Assembly (NCBI GenBank): GCA_959347315.1 | Contig: OY365806.1 | Span: forward strand, 38,219,439-38,283,438 | From: Bimastos eiseni | Lineage: Eukaryota > Annelida > Clitellata > Crassiclitellata > Lumbricidae | Length of the DNA: 64,000 nt | Reading direction: 5' to 3' | Shown here: positions 1 through 11,430 of the stretch, piece by piece | Position numbering within the stretch: position 1 is the first letter of the stretch | Layout of the letters: the number at the start of each line of letters is the position of its first letter | Position numbers and translations under genes: made by a program | Notes under the pieces: model-generated | What the model was told of the DNA's origin: nothing | Seen by the model: the letters and a program-made list of their open reading frames with translations, nothing else | Database searches by the model: none

Positions 1-130
1 TCTCGGTCTCGAGACGTCTCGAGTCAGTTTTTAGTGTCTCGGTCTCGGAAGCCTGCTGTCTCGGTCTCGCGGTAGTGTCTCAAATTTTTAGAAACTGTCT
101 TGAAGTGAAAGCCTTGTTCTGTCTTGAACA
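1..130. repeat. GGTCTTGGTCTCG-type simple array
   Basis: Degenerate array of the words GGTCTC, GGTCTTG and CTCGAGAC. The same words form arrays at 7,620-7,745, 9,545-9,650 and 11,290-11,430, all in the same orientation, so this is one dispersed family. No coding potential is evident. Confidence 0.75.
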
Positions 131-227
131 AGCGGTCTTGATCAGTTTCTCGCTAACTGTCTTAAAATCTTGCGCTAGAAACCGAAACCGGAATCTAAAA
201 GAAACCGTAAATCTGGTTAACGCGCGA

Positions 228-485
228 GTCACATGATTCTGAAATCAATTCGATTATCTTCAAGTGGAAAAATGTCTGACAGAGAACCTGAAATTGTGAA
301 ATTTGCGTTTACGCAATTTGAAGTATTTGACAAAACAATAACTATGGCGTGCCGGAGTCACATGATTCTGAAATCAATTCAATTATCTTCAAGTGTAAAA
401 ATGTCTGACAGAGAACCTGAAATTGTGAAATTTGCGTTTACGCAATTTGAAGTAATTGACAAAACAATAGCTATGGCATGCCGTT
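228..485. repeat. 129-bp tandem duplication (two units)
   Basis: The block beginning GTCACATGATTCTGAAATCA at 228 recurs at 357, giving two nearly identical 129-bp units. Because 129 is a multiple of three, an 88-codon frame runs through both. I do not call it a gene: there is no recognisable domain and the frame follows from the duplication. Confidence 0.85.
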
Positions 486-779
486 TGCAATTGATGTAAA
501 ACCACCTTTAGAACCGAAACGTTCAATATTTAGACGTGTCTAAAAAGGCTTTATTTATACTATTCAGAAGTTAGGCCGAAGAAGAGAAATCGAAAACGAT
601 AAAACGCGGCAATATAAAAACTGTTCTCGGGAATGGGTACTATATAAATTATAAGTTTCAAATTTGAAATTACAAATGAACACCATTCCCGAAAACTGAT
701 ACATTAGCATCTTACAGCCTTTTATATAAGATCGCTTGTCTTTTACTCTCTCGTACTGTCTTGAACCTAGAATTGCGGT

Positions 780-1125
780 TGAAATGTGACTCGAAACGAA
801 AGAGCAGACGCCAGACGACTCCATGGTCTGGCATGGAGAAAACCACACAAGCAAACAACTGCGACAGGACATGCTCGACGATTTAATACGGATATCTTTT
901 GGAAAGGCGATCAACCCTTCTCGGAAAGAATTGTTGGGTCTCACCAGAGAAGATAACAAACGACCAGACGGCGTGACACTTATTCCGTGGTCATACGGCA
1001 AATGCCTCATTTGGGATGTGGGCGCTTCAGACACTTTTGTGGTGTCACATCTGACAGCGACATCAAATTGCAGGAGAAATAGCAAACCGGGCAGCTGTTG
1101 CCAAAAGAAACAATACGCCTAAATT
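780..1125 (+). pseudogene. relic of a retroelement-associated C-terminal domain
   Basis: The plus-strand translation contains GKRPDG-like and CLIWDV-like blocks (NKRPDGVTLIPW, then GKCLIWDVGASDT). They match a domain that I recall following reverse transcriptase in many invertebrate LINE polyproteins. The frame is open for about 99 codons from 823 and ends at 1,122 in a region expected to continue with an alanine-rich helix, so it is a broken fragment. Family assignment is from memory of the motif; the retroelement clade is not determined. Confidence 0.45.
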
Positions 1126-1685
1126 AGCCTAAATTAAACGCATAGAACGCATGCTTTGTGGCGGTGACACTCCAGTCCAGCGATGCTTGGAGTTCCGTGG
1201 GTTTGAACATCGTGTTGAAGCTGGAACAAAGGGTGATCGATGTGACCCCTGACGCACTCGAGACAAGCTACCTTTTCCAAAGGCTTTCGGTAGCTGTCCA
1301 GGGCGGGAAAGCCATCTGTTTTTTGTCAACATTATCGTGCTAAATATTAATAGCTAGCTGTTGACCCATGAAAATCACAGGTCGCAATTAATTTTAACCT
1401 TACTTTACGCTTATTTTGCGAAGAATTTTCGGCCGCAGAAGTTATTTTTCCGTGCGTTGAGAGGCCGAAGTTTCAGAAGCTTCACGCAATAATAAAAAAC
1501 GCTAAAATACACGTGTACGAAACGCGTTTGAAATATAGCCTATTTCGGTCAACTTTATTTGCACACAACGGCCACAGACACAGCAGCAACCACATGTTTG
1601 CGCGCTGCATATTAAGGACGGCTTCTGTCCAATCACGCGCCTTGAATATGACAGACGTGACTTAGGTAATTATTAATGTTGTTGC
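1126..1685. other. no recognisable gene
   Basis: AT-moderate unique sequence. I see no extended reading frame with a known motif, no tRNA-like fold and no repeat ends. Confidence 0.4.
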
Positions 1686-1862
1686 TAAGAATACTGATAA
1701 TAATATTACTGATCATAATAATATTGATGATGATGATGATGATAATAATAATAATAAGTAATAATAATAACAAAAATGCCTGCCTCTTTGGGACATTGCC
1801 ACCATTCACTTAATAATAATAATAATAATAGTAGTAATAATAATAATAATAATAATAATGAC
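1686..1862. repeat. AAT/GAT trinucleotide microsatellite
   Basis: Long runs of TAA/AAT with some GAT units, interrupted by about 40 bp of unique sequence near 1,770-1,800. Confidence 0.9.
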
Positions 1863-2129
1863 TAAACTACTTATAGTAATAGTCAAAATAATTATGATAG
1901 TGATGATATGATAATTACGTCTTTGTTATTGCAGGATTCACCTATATACTTAATGGTGACATTGTAATCGCATACCTTGACGCCAACACGGGTAAAACAG
2001 GGTACACATACCCGTTACCGTGATTACTCAAACCGTATTCAGCCCTACTCGTAAAATACGTGTCCGTGCCCTACTCGTATCTTCGGGTATCGGTCGGGTT
2101 CGGGTGAATACGTGGAAGCAATGTGGAAC

Positions 2130-2690
2130 CATTTCCGTCATAGGCCTACCATAGAAAAACACTGAACTGTATCAAAGTCGTAAAATTCTTTTCATCAACT
2201 CAGCTGATACTTAGGCATGATTCTTTTCATTGATCCAGCTTCCATTTAAGCATAGGCCTAATTCAATTTATCAATCTGAATTCTTCTTTCACAGTTTTCT
2301 TTTCATCCCGCATCCATCAATTCGGATTCTCTCAAGCATGATCCTTTTCATCGATCCAGCTTCCATTTAAGCTTTAATCCTTACAACAGGCTGTATTTTC
2401 ACACAAATCCAGCTTCTATAGTATACTTAAGTATGCCTGTTTTCATCGATCCAACTTCCATATGCCAGTTTTGATGGATCCCGCGACCATTTAAACTACA
2501 ATTGGACGTCCATACGCACCAATTCACCGACTGAAATACACGCTACGCTAAAGTACACGGTATAATCAATAAAATAAATAAATACGCTAATAATACACGA
2601 TATGAACTATGAAATTATTGAATACGCTAAAATGCACTTTTACCCTTTTCTGTCAACGTAGCGAAACCATTTCCGTCATCGGCTCCAAAT
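2130..2690. repeat. degenerate minisatellite, unit like TTTTCATCGATCCAGCTTCC
   Basis: Repeated words TTCATCGATCCAGCTTCCAT and TTTAAGCAT recur from about 2,190 to 2,480. The word ATTTCCGTCAT brackets the block (near 2,130 and 2,670). The same unit builds the right arm of the palindromic element at 24,690-25,370, and in reverse sense the array at 36,840-37,240. Confidence 0.7.
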
Positions 2691-3554
2691 AATCTTATCA
2701 ATGCAGACGACACTCTATTTCTTCTCTAGCCAATCCTCTCATGCGCAGACCTATATTCGTTTTAGCCCCTGTGCTATAAACAAAAGCAGAATGATATGCC
2801 CGTATTAATAGTGAAATTTGTGTATTATACTTTTGACATGCATGAAAATGAGCTAGCTTCTCGTGGCCCTTATGCTGTTCCAATCCAAAGGCAAGTCAAA
2901 TCACTTGCTTTAAAGCCAAAAACCTAATTGCTCAAATGATTGCTCAATGCATTCGCATTGCACGTCTTTTCCTGCGTATTTTTGACCATCGCCTAATTAA
3001 TCTGGTGCTTGATCTGCGAACTGTGGAAACAATAGCACTGATATTATTACGTTGGAGACTGGAACCTGTTGTGAGTAATCATTCCTCTAATTTCGTAGTT
3101 GTTATTGCATACTGTTCTGTCTAAGGCCGTTCTGTTTTGATGTATTAGCACTACTATAGTTGCACGTATAGGATACCCTAGATAGCGGGATCATTCGATC
3201 CCTTCAGAGACCCCTACGCACTATTTATACTTACGGGTTATTTGTTATATTCTGACAGTCTGTTTATATTTTCTATTGCATAAGTGTTCTGTATGTTTGT
3301 TTTCTATGAATAAAGATGGTTCATGGTAGTATTTCGTCAGCCATACAATGTCTTCATTGATTTAAGAATCCTTTGCGCTTCAGTTACAAAACAAAAATGA
3401 AATTAATGCAGCGTTTTCCAGTCTTATCGACACTAAGAACACACATTCAAGATCACTTGTGTCTTCTATTACCTTTGCGGTTTCTCTTCACCGTTCCTGT
3501 CCATTCCTTCCTATCGATCGCAGCCAACTTTCAGCTCTTTTTTCCTTCAATTAT
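2691..3554. other. no recognisable gene
   Basis: Only short spurious frames. No repeat ends or RNA gene recognised. Confidence 0.35.
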
Positions 3555-4193
3555 TTTCGTTTTCGTCTTCTTATTACGCGTTTGATTTTTACTAATTTTA
3601 CATTCCCTAGGGCTCATCCCATCGGTTCCTAATTCTCATATTTTCTAAAACGATAGTAGTTTTGAAGTAGTCCTAATTTCAGACAACCAGAGGTCTGAAG
3701 ATAGGATTTTAAATCTGATGTTCTATGTGTTGCTCATTTTCAGGTGTCGTCTTCTCAGACGTTTTCGTCTTTCTATTACGCGATTGATTTTTAATAAATT
3801 TACATTCCTTACGGCCCATCCCATCGGTTCCTATTTCTCATATTTTTTCATCTGCTTTGTCTTCGTCTTCCTGGTTTCCTCCCTGTGCCCCACACCTGCA
3901 TGTTTTGATCCTTTTGATCTTAATTTTAATCTTTCTCAAATGACGATTACTAAAATTTAATTTCGCGCGAACAAGAGCTAGAACACAACAATGACGATAA
4001 GCTTCACGGATGAAACAAAAACATAATTCTGAATTGAAGAGCAAAATGGAAACGGAGAACGAAAGTAGTTATTGATTTTCTAAAATGATAGTAGTTTTGA
4101 AGTAGTAGTAATTTCAGACAACCAGAGGTCTGAGGATAGGATTTTAAATCTGATGTTCTATGTGTTGCTCATTTCAGGTATCGTCTTCTCTGC
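3555..4193. repeat. local interspersed duplications (about 85-bp and 117-bp units)
   Basis: One unit (TATTACGCG... to ...GGTTCCTA) occurs at about 3,555-3,640 and again at 3,762-3,845. A second unit (GATAGTAGTTTTGAAGTAGT... to ...CGTCTTCTC) occurs at about 3,640-3,756 and 4,076-4,193. The order A-B-A-B suggests a tandem duplication of an A-B block followed by divergence. Confidence 0.75.
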
Positions 4194-4429
4194 AAATTGA
4201 AGAAATAATGCAACCATATCTGTTAGCTATTGGATCGAGATCTTGCTGATGTCTCCGTTCTGCGCTTCATCGCTTCGTAATCCTCTCTATCTATATTTCC
4301 GTCCTTTTCATTTTCTTCTTCCTTTCGCTCGATTTTCATCTTTTCTTTGATTTCTACTTCGCGTTTTCCTTTGCTCTCTTGCTATTTTCCTGAAGACAAG
4401 TTAAAACAAGGTAAATGAGAAACAGCAAT

Positions 4430-6960
4430 GTTAACTATGGTATAAACTCTACACTCTCTAAACTTGTTGACATCCTTGTACCGCTCATCACCAAACAAAG
4501 CTCACATATGAAACACCCTTGGTTTGCTTCATAAATCAAGCCTTTAAAACCTCCCGACGGCCTCTCGAGCACACCTACAAGCGCTCCATTGACTGCACAT
4601 CCAAAGCAAATGCACTCACTGCCTTCAAATTAGTCACAAATCGACACCAAACTTTAATTGCTGCTGCCAAGAAAAAAATAACGCTCCTCACTTATCCACT
4701 CCAGTCTCCAAGTCATCCAATCCAAGACATCTCTAGAGAGCAGCGATTTTTCTTCTTCACCGTAAGTCTCCGTTCCCACTTCCCAGCTCCATCCGTTTAA
4801 ACCAATAGCTGATACCTTTCTTTTCAATTATTATTCTCAGACAAAATCTCACCACCTCGTTTCACACTACAATTTCTTATAGCCTCCAACTTCTGCAGCA
4901 CTGTTTCACTGCCCTCTCCCAACCTTACTCCTCCTTCCCCTTAGCCATCAGTCTCAATTCTCTCTCGTGCCACTGAAATTGAAGTATTTTTCCTGTTGAA
5001 CTCTATTCCTAACAAGCAACGCAAGCTTTATCCCATCCCACCTCTCTCCTAAAAGATTGTGCCTCGATCCTGATTCCTGCAATCACTAAGATCATCAATC
5101 TCTAGCTTTCTGCTGACAATTTCCCTATGGTAAGTAAACACTGTCTCGTCTTACTCCTGCTCAAAGTAGCAGGCCTTGACAAAGAGAACCTGGCTAACTA
5201 CCGTCCAATCTCACCCTTCAATCTAAATTAAATGAAAGAATCGTCCTCACTCCGCTCAATGACTATCTCTCCTCGAATTCACTCCTCAACTTCCATCAAT
5301 CTGGCTTCACTAAACACCACTCCACTAAAATTCTACTTACTTCGCTAAACAACAAGCTTGTCTCTGCCGTCAGCAAGTCTCCTGCCTTTGTATCCTTGAC
5401 ATCTTCGCCGTATTCGATAAATTTGACCACAACCCTCTTTGAAATAGACTGTCTTCTTGGTTTGTCATCTCTGGCACTGCTCTTTTCTGGTTCAAATCCT
5501 ACTTGTCTTTGAGATACTTCTCCGTCAAAGCCTCCAACCAATGTTTCCAACGACTTCCGTTCACATATGATGTCCCTCAAGGTTTCGCCCTGGGCCCACT
5601 CCTCGTCATCCTGTATGCCAAACCATCAAGTAATCTGACGAAACACTCTTCTGATGACCACCACCTGTACGCAGACGACACCCAACTCTACATAGCATTA
5701 TCACAAAGCTCATTCTCCACCTCCATCGCCGCTACTCAATGTGGTTAACCTAATCTCTCACTGTATGTCGTCTAGCTTCCTCCGTCTCAATCCTTTAAAA
5801 ATGGAATTCATCATTATTATGGACCTTCCTGAACAACTAAAAGATCCGTGACCCTTGAATCCACCTATCCACTAACTCAGCGTTAACAATCTTATTTGGC
5901 CGCGGAACCCTTTTGATCTCAATCTATTTGGCGGAACCCTCGTTCAAAATTAAACATATTATGTTCTCGGTGCAAAGGCCGGAGAATGCAGACAATCATA
6001 GGTTTTAGGCCAAGATTAGATTAATAACAACACAAATATAGATGACAATGACATATGAATTCTCTTTCATTTATGGCTAAAAATAGAATTTCTGGTGTCT
6101 AGCAACAGGCCTCCAATGAAAAGTTGCTACAATTTATTTGAAATTGTATTAAGCTTGTTGTTCACATTAAAGTTTTCCGTGGAACCCTTTTCTTCGCCTC
6201 ACGGAACCAAAGGGTTCCGAGGAATACAGTTTGGGAAACGCTGCACTAACTCTTCATCGTTCCCCTTCACCTCTGATGCCCCAGTCCGCAATCTTGGCGT
6301 CACCTTTTATCCTCATCTGTCTTTCTTCAAACACATCTCCAGCTGCACACTCGTGGGTGATTCGTGGCCTCCGCCGCATCCGGCCCATGCTCGATTTAAA
6401 AACTGCCTCAACAATTACTACCTCCATTGTCCACTCAAAGCTTGATTATTGCAACTCCCTTTTCCTCAAGCTTGAAGCCACCCAACTCAAGCGTCTACAA
6501 CTTTTCCAAAACTCACTAGCCAGAGCCGTCAACAGAACACTCAAGCAGCATCACATCACTCCGATCATCAAATCACTCCATTGGCTAAAAACTACATGAG
6601 TGCATCCACGTCCTACTACTAACCTACAACTCTCTATAATACTTCCAGCCTAAATATCTTCGCGAACTCTTCACCATCCTGACAACCCGCTCTACCCGAT
6701 CGTCATTCTATCTCACTCTTACTTTACCTCCTATCACCGCTCCTCTTAAGTTCTCCAATCAAGCCATTTCTATCACCGCACCAGGTCTCTGGGACTGATC
6801 CTCCACAATCACTGTCTAGCATCCACTAACATCAATCTCATGCTCCTCTATTCATCACCCATCGGGCTTTTCATTCGAGGCTCAAGTCTAATCTTTTCAT
6901 GAACTCTTACCCACATTCACTTGATCATCCACCCTCCAATAAAATTGAATTGAATTTCAT
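4430..6960 (+). mobile_element. L2-like LINE relic (ORF2 portion and 3' tail)
   Basis: Plus-strand translations in shifting frames give pieces in the order expected of an L2-clade ORF2. Near 4,520-4,600 there is a KTSRRPLEHTYKRS linker. Near 5,180 comes ENLANYRPIS, near 5,570-5,690 PQGFALGP then YADDTQLY (reverse-transcriptase motif with the DD pair), and near 6,420-6,560 SIVHSKLDYCNSL and HITPIIKSLHWL. The sequence ends in an AATTGAATTGAATTT tail near 6,940. It has many frameshifts and stops, and a hAT MITE interrupts it at 5,878-6,243. It is dead. Confidence 0.85.
5878..6243. mobile_element. 366-bp non-autonomous hAT element (MITE)
   Basis: The left end reads CAGCGTTAACAATCTT. The right end, reverse-complemented, reads CAGCGTTTCCCAAACTG, a classic hAT terminus. 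A perfect 8-bp target duplication CACTAACT lies at 5,870-5,877 and 6,244-6,251. Subterminal inverted GGAACCCTTT words are present on both sides. There is no transposase. It sits inside the L2 relic, whose reading continues on both sides. Confidence 0.93.
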
Positions 6961-7503
6961 GTAAATATATTTAATTTACGCATGCATATTCAAAATCCAT
7001 TGGGTCAATATTCATTCATTACGAAGATTTATATAGCGCCACATTAAAGGCAACTACTCAGGAACGCTCCAGATCCCGGCACGGCTGAAAGGTACAGTTT
7101 TAAGTTGAGTATAAAAAGAGTTTGAGTGGACCCTGGGCGACAAGCGCAACACCAGCGCGGTCCTGTTCCACAGCAAGGGCCAACCACTGAGTAGGCACAA
7201 TTTTGTTTAGTTGTTGTGCGGGCAAATGGGACAATGAGTAAGCCTCGCTCAGTAGAGCGAAGAGAGCAGCGATTCGGTGCATTCAAATTAGAGCAGCAGA
7301 GGTCGCCAAGATATGCAGAGACGACACCCAGCAAGGACCGTCAGACCAAAGCGATGATACGGCAAGAGATTCGCTGCTGCAGAGGGAGCCAATGGATCAC
7401 ATGCAGCATAGCCGGAGACATGGCCACAATTAGGAATGCGCCCGAAAAGACGTGCGGTAGAACGAAAGATCTGGTCCAAGCACCGCCACGCAGCCGCCCA
7501 GTC
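6961..7503. other. no recognisable gene
   Basis: Several overlapping frames of 60-120 codons exist on both strands, none with a recognisable domain; they contradict one another and I treat them as chance. Confidence 0.35.
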
Positions 7504-7619
7504 ATGACTTTTGATGACCGCTGTGGTTATGCAGATTCCTCCCTTTACTCCTCCTGTAGCACAACCCTTGTCATGTCCTAGATTGTCCTTTGCCCTGCTG
7601 GTAGTCCTACATTGCAAGG

Positions 7620-7745
7620 ATGTGGTCTTGAGACCGCGGTCTTGGTCTCGAGACGATCTCGAGACCGGAAGACTGCGGTCTTGGTCTTGGTCTCGGATGC
7701 CTCAATCTTGGTCTTGGTCTCGAATGTGTCGGTCTTGGTCTTAAA
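7620..7745. repeat. GGTCTTGGTCTCG array at the head of direct repeat copy 1
   Basis: Dense GGTCTTGGTCTCG words with CTCGAGAC palindromes. It directly precedes the repeat at 7,745, as the array at 9,545 precedes the second copy. Confidence 0.8.
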
Positions 7746-8177
7746 AGAATGGGATTGATCTCCGTCTGAGATTAGTGTTCTTGGTCATTCTTCGTATCAG
7801 AGCAATTTAAAAATGTTTTTCGGTTATTTTCGATTATTAGAGACACAAGATGTTTAGGCCCTACGCGATTGTGATCGATTTATGGCGTATTGACCATCTA
7901 TATGTACATGTCACTATGGGCAAAACATGCATGTGCAACTGAGCCAGTGATGTCAAAATTTGCTTTCACAAATTATAAGATGTTTTAACAATTATGTGGT
8001 CGGCTACGTATAGACACTGTACCCACAATTCCGAGTGCAAGCACACCATTCAAGCGGAACGTTAGTCTACTTGTTTAGAGGTCTTAAAGTATTTACCTAT
8101 CGTGTACTGTAAGTAATTTATAGTGTGATATTCTCCGGCCGAAGCGATGGGCTGAACCTACGTAAGTTCAGACTGGC
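7745..8177. repeat. direct repeat copy 1
   Basis: It runs from GATTGATCTCCGTCTGAGAT to AAGTTCAGACTGGCGGT and recurs with few changes as 9,650-9,761 plus 10,862-11,187. With the preceding GGTCTC array each copy is about 540 bp. The two copies flank the gene relic at 8,640-9,362 in an LTR-like arrangement. Confidence 0.85.
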
Positions 8178-8639
8178 GGTTCACAAGAATGGATGTGGTG
8201 TGCCTCAGAAGTATATCATCGCATGTCATCAGTAACAAGTGTTACTGAGGGAAGCAGACAACGAGAAGGAAGATGAGTGGATAATTGGAGTTGCAGCAAA
8301 ACCATTGCACGGTAGCCAGCCCATCATTCGTGTATGCGATGCACAGTTTGTCCATGAAAGCCACCTTCTAACACCACTTTATGTGATAGTAGTGTGAGAT
8401 AGGTCAGTAACTTTTGATGTGGATTGTAGATTCTGGTGATTTAGTTCCACCATATGACAAATACATTGACGTTAGTTTGGACAAATCCAACTATGGTTCT
8501 TTTGGTTAGGTTCCAATTTAAAGATTACCTAAGGTGAGTGCTGGGAACCTTGTGTTGGGTAGAAGAACACATATATTAGATTATTCGCCTTACAATATAC
8601 CATTGGCTGAACTGCAGCAACTGCATACATTGCCAGTGT

Positions 8640-9362
8640 AACAGACCTCAATCCTGTTTGGCACTGTGGTTGGGTTTTTCATGAAGAATCTAAACCACAT
8701 CCAATATGGGTGGTTTCATGCAACATATGAGCATTGGTGAATATCAGTCACAGGCGGATTTTCGTATGTTGCCCATCAATCTGAATCCAGGCGACAAGTC
8801 TTATAGCTTGTCAACTTTGTCTTTTGTGGCTGATCAATCAGCTACGTTGAACATTGTTACATCATGTGTTACTTTCGATCAACAACTGTTTATCCAGGCA
8901 GTGGAGGTCATTGAATGACATCATCTGAACATGGTCTGTATGCTGGATGGGTTTCATGTTATCATAATAACTTATTATATTTTCAGTCATGGCTGGCTCT
9001 GGCATTGCCGAAGTCTTGGAAAGTTGCTCTGATCGTAAAATGGTTGGTCATGTGCTCACAGAGAAGGCATATAGTTGAGCAGTGGGTGGACACTTGTTGC
9101 TGGATTCTGCTTTGCATGTAATGCTTATAACTGCAAGGCTTGATCAGTTGTGATTCTGATGAGTGCAATGCTCTGAGTCAAGCCAACGTTTATGCCCTAA
9201 GACAGTTGTATTATGACGTTATGGAAGGGACATGCAACCTACAGGAACTTGGCCCACCACAGTGTTTGATACAGTTAGGCGACTCACTCGAGAAGCTTAA
9301 GATATCATCAGCGGCAAAGTCAAGAACCGCATCCTTAAAACTCATTACTATACCAAACCTGT
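8640..9362 (+). pseudogene. relic of an uncharacterised, widely repeated invertebrate gene family
   Basis: Plus-strand blocks in shifting frames include GGFMQHMSIGEY followed by INLNPGDKSYSLSTLSFV and TSCVTFDQQLF (8,706-8,900). Then come MAGSGIAEVLES and GHVLTEKAYSRAVGGHLLL (about 8,990-9,100), and LYYDVMEGTCNLQELGPPQCL (9,200-9,270). I recall this series (GFMQ, LNP-D..CIYSTL, FDQPL, MAGSGLQE, GKAVSRAVRGH) from a family of unnamed proteins repeated in cnidarian, sponge and other invertebrate genomes. Its function is unknown to me. Here it is broken by stops and at least one frameshift or intron, so it is a pseudogene. Confidence 0.6.
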
Positions 9363-9544
9363 GATGCATGTTTATAATTACTAGTCTCATATCCTAAACA
9401 TCCTTAAAACTCAATACTTTATCAAACTTGTTATGCAAGTTTAATAATTACGAGTTTCGTAAGTTATGCGTCTCAACGCAATTGTAAGGAAAACGATGTG
9501 ACACAAGTTTCTGCCATTTGATCAGGTGACTTTTGATGACTGCT

Positions 9545-9650
9545 GTCGATCTCGAGACCGGAAGACTGCGGTCTTGGTCTCGACTGCCTCGGTCTTGGTC
9601 TTGGTCTCGAAAGTGTCGGTCTTGGTCTTGGTCTTAAAGGAACGGTCATG
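9545..9650. repeat. GGTCTTGGTCTCG array at the head of direct repeat copy 2
   Basis: Same words and orientation as 7,620-7,745. A shared ACTTTTGATGAYYGCTGT block precedes both (7,506 and 9,530). Confidence 0.8.
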
Positions 9651-11187
9651 GGATTGATCTCCGTCTGAGATTAGCGTTCTTGGTCATTTTTCGTATCAGA
9701 GCAATTTTTTAATTTTTTTCGGTTATTTTCGATTTTTAGAGACACAAGATGTTTAGACCCTGTAACGATGCATATACACAGTTCAACTTATTCTGCCTTG
9801 GTTTGGCCATTACGCCTCTTCATATACATATTCATGAGTTCAATTGAGTATTAATTAATCAATAACTACTGCAAACTTTCATCGTCAATTATATTGCAAA
9901 AACAGTCAAAATCAGCAAAATATTTAAATAAAATTCTAAGATATAGATTGATTATGAACTAATCTAACTTATGACTACCTAGCCAGCCTTGATTAGCTAA
10001 TAGCGCTTCTTAAGTCAGATATCTACCTCCCACGGGAATGGAGCAGATCTGCAGTGGATTTCTGTAGTGTTCATTTGGATTCTTTCTTTGTATAAATTCT
10101 GTCAATTGCTACTTCTCGGATGATTGTTGCCTCTAGCCTCTTCACCTCAAATGCTTCTGTGCCGTACTCCACTCGCATTCGTCACGTCCAAATGATGAAT
10201 CGGACAAATGTGATACTTGCGTAGCCTCGATTCCGTTGACAAGTATGTCAGAAGAGACACACTATATATGCTGATATTAGTTTCTTAGTCCAACTATACT
10301 AACGTGAAAAGAGTTTCTGCATTCCACCGCACATGACCGATAGTTCGAGAATGAAAATAACTCCTGATTACACACGGAGAATACAACCATCATTACTCGA
10401 CGATCACAGTACTGTTCACCACTACACCATTCGCACCCCTCAGCAGTTCTAGACGAACCAGGGTCAAATAACTATCCGAACTCCTAAAACTTCTTTGAGA
10501 GTTCGCAACTTGAGAATTACGTGTTGACTTTTTCTCAGCACCAGACACACTGAACATTTTATTGCAAACTCACGCAACCCGGATGACGCATTTTCGCCGT
10601 ACAGTCCCCAGCAGACGACCGATGGCCAAAATCAGACCTTTTAACATTGCCTCCTGAATGTCAAATTGCCGACGACCAGTTCTCCCCAACAACACTGTTA
10701 CTAAGGGCTCTAATTTAATCTTATAGCGCCTTTACATTATATTTATAGGCTGGCATTAATTAACTCTGAATTAATTTAAACTAATTAACATTGACTGCAT
10801 ATTATAATGTTAATAATACATAAGAAATGTGGGTTTTAATAGGAACATCGCTACAGACCCTACGCGATTGTGATCGATTTATGGCGTATTGACCATCTAT
10901 ATGTACATGTCACTATGGGCCAAAAATGCATTTGCAACGGAGCCAGCGATGTCAAAATTTGCTTTCACAAATTATAAGGTGTTTTAACAATCTAATAATT
11001 ATGTGGTCGGTTACGTGTAGACACTGCACCCACAATTCCAAGTGCAAGCACACCAATCAAACGGAACGTTAGTCTACTTGTTTAGGGGTCTTAAAGTATT
11101 TACCTATCGTATACTGTAAGCAATATATAGTGTGATATTCTCCGGCCGAAGCCAAGGGCTGAACCCACATAAGTTCAGACTGGCGGT
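9650..11187. repeat. direct repeat copy 2, interrupted by an insertion
   Basis: Homologous to 7,745-8,177 along its whole length once the 1,093-bp insertion and its 7-bp duplication (9,762-10,861) are removed. Confidence 0.85.
9762..10854. mobile_element. 1,093-bp insertion with 7-bp target duplication
   Basis: The uninterrupted sister repeat at 7,850 shows exactly where this piece entered. It is flanked by AGACCCT at 9,755-9,761 and 10,855-10,861. Its ends are short inverted repeats: GTAACGATG on the left and GTAGCGATG reading in from the right. No transposase-like frame is visible. The 7-bp duplication with GTARCGATG ends does not let me assign a superfamily. Confidence 0.85.
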
Positions 11188-11289
11188 AAAACAGTTTTCT
11201 GGACCGTTATTAAGATTTGTGTTCTTCAGCAATAAAATTCATGTTTTAAGCATGTTATTCCGTTAGCGTCCTAATGAATTGTTTATAAC

Positions 11290-11430
11290 AAAGAGTATCG
11301 GTCTTGGTCTTGGTCTCGGACGGTCGGTCTCGGTCTTGGTTTTGGTCTCGGACCACCCTGTCTCGGTCTTGGTCTTGAACCCCTCGGTCTTGGTCTCGGG
11401 CTTGGTCTCGAGGTTTTGGTCTCGTGCCCA
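11290..11430. repeat. GGTCTTGGTCTCG array
   Basis: Longest and purest array of the family in the window. Confidence 0.8.

Noticed and set aside
1..130. CRISPR-like or restriction-site array from the GGTCTC words
   Set aside because: No constant repeat with variable spacers; the words are degenerate simple repeats in an animal genome.
228..499. 88-codon frame across the 129-bp tandem duplication
   Set aside because: Its openness follows from duplication of a short open unit; no start context or domain.
7044..7617. Overlapping frames of 96-121 codons on both strands
   Set aside because: They conflict with one another and show no recognisable motif; likely chance in GC-richer DNA.
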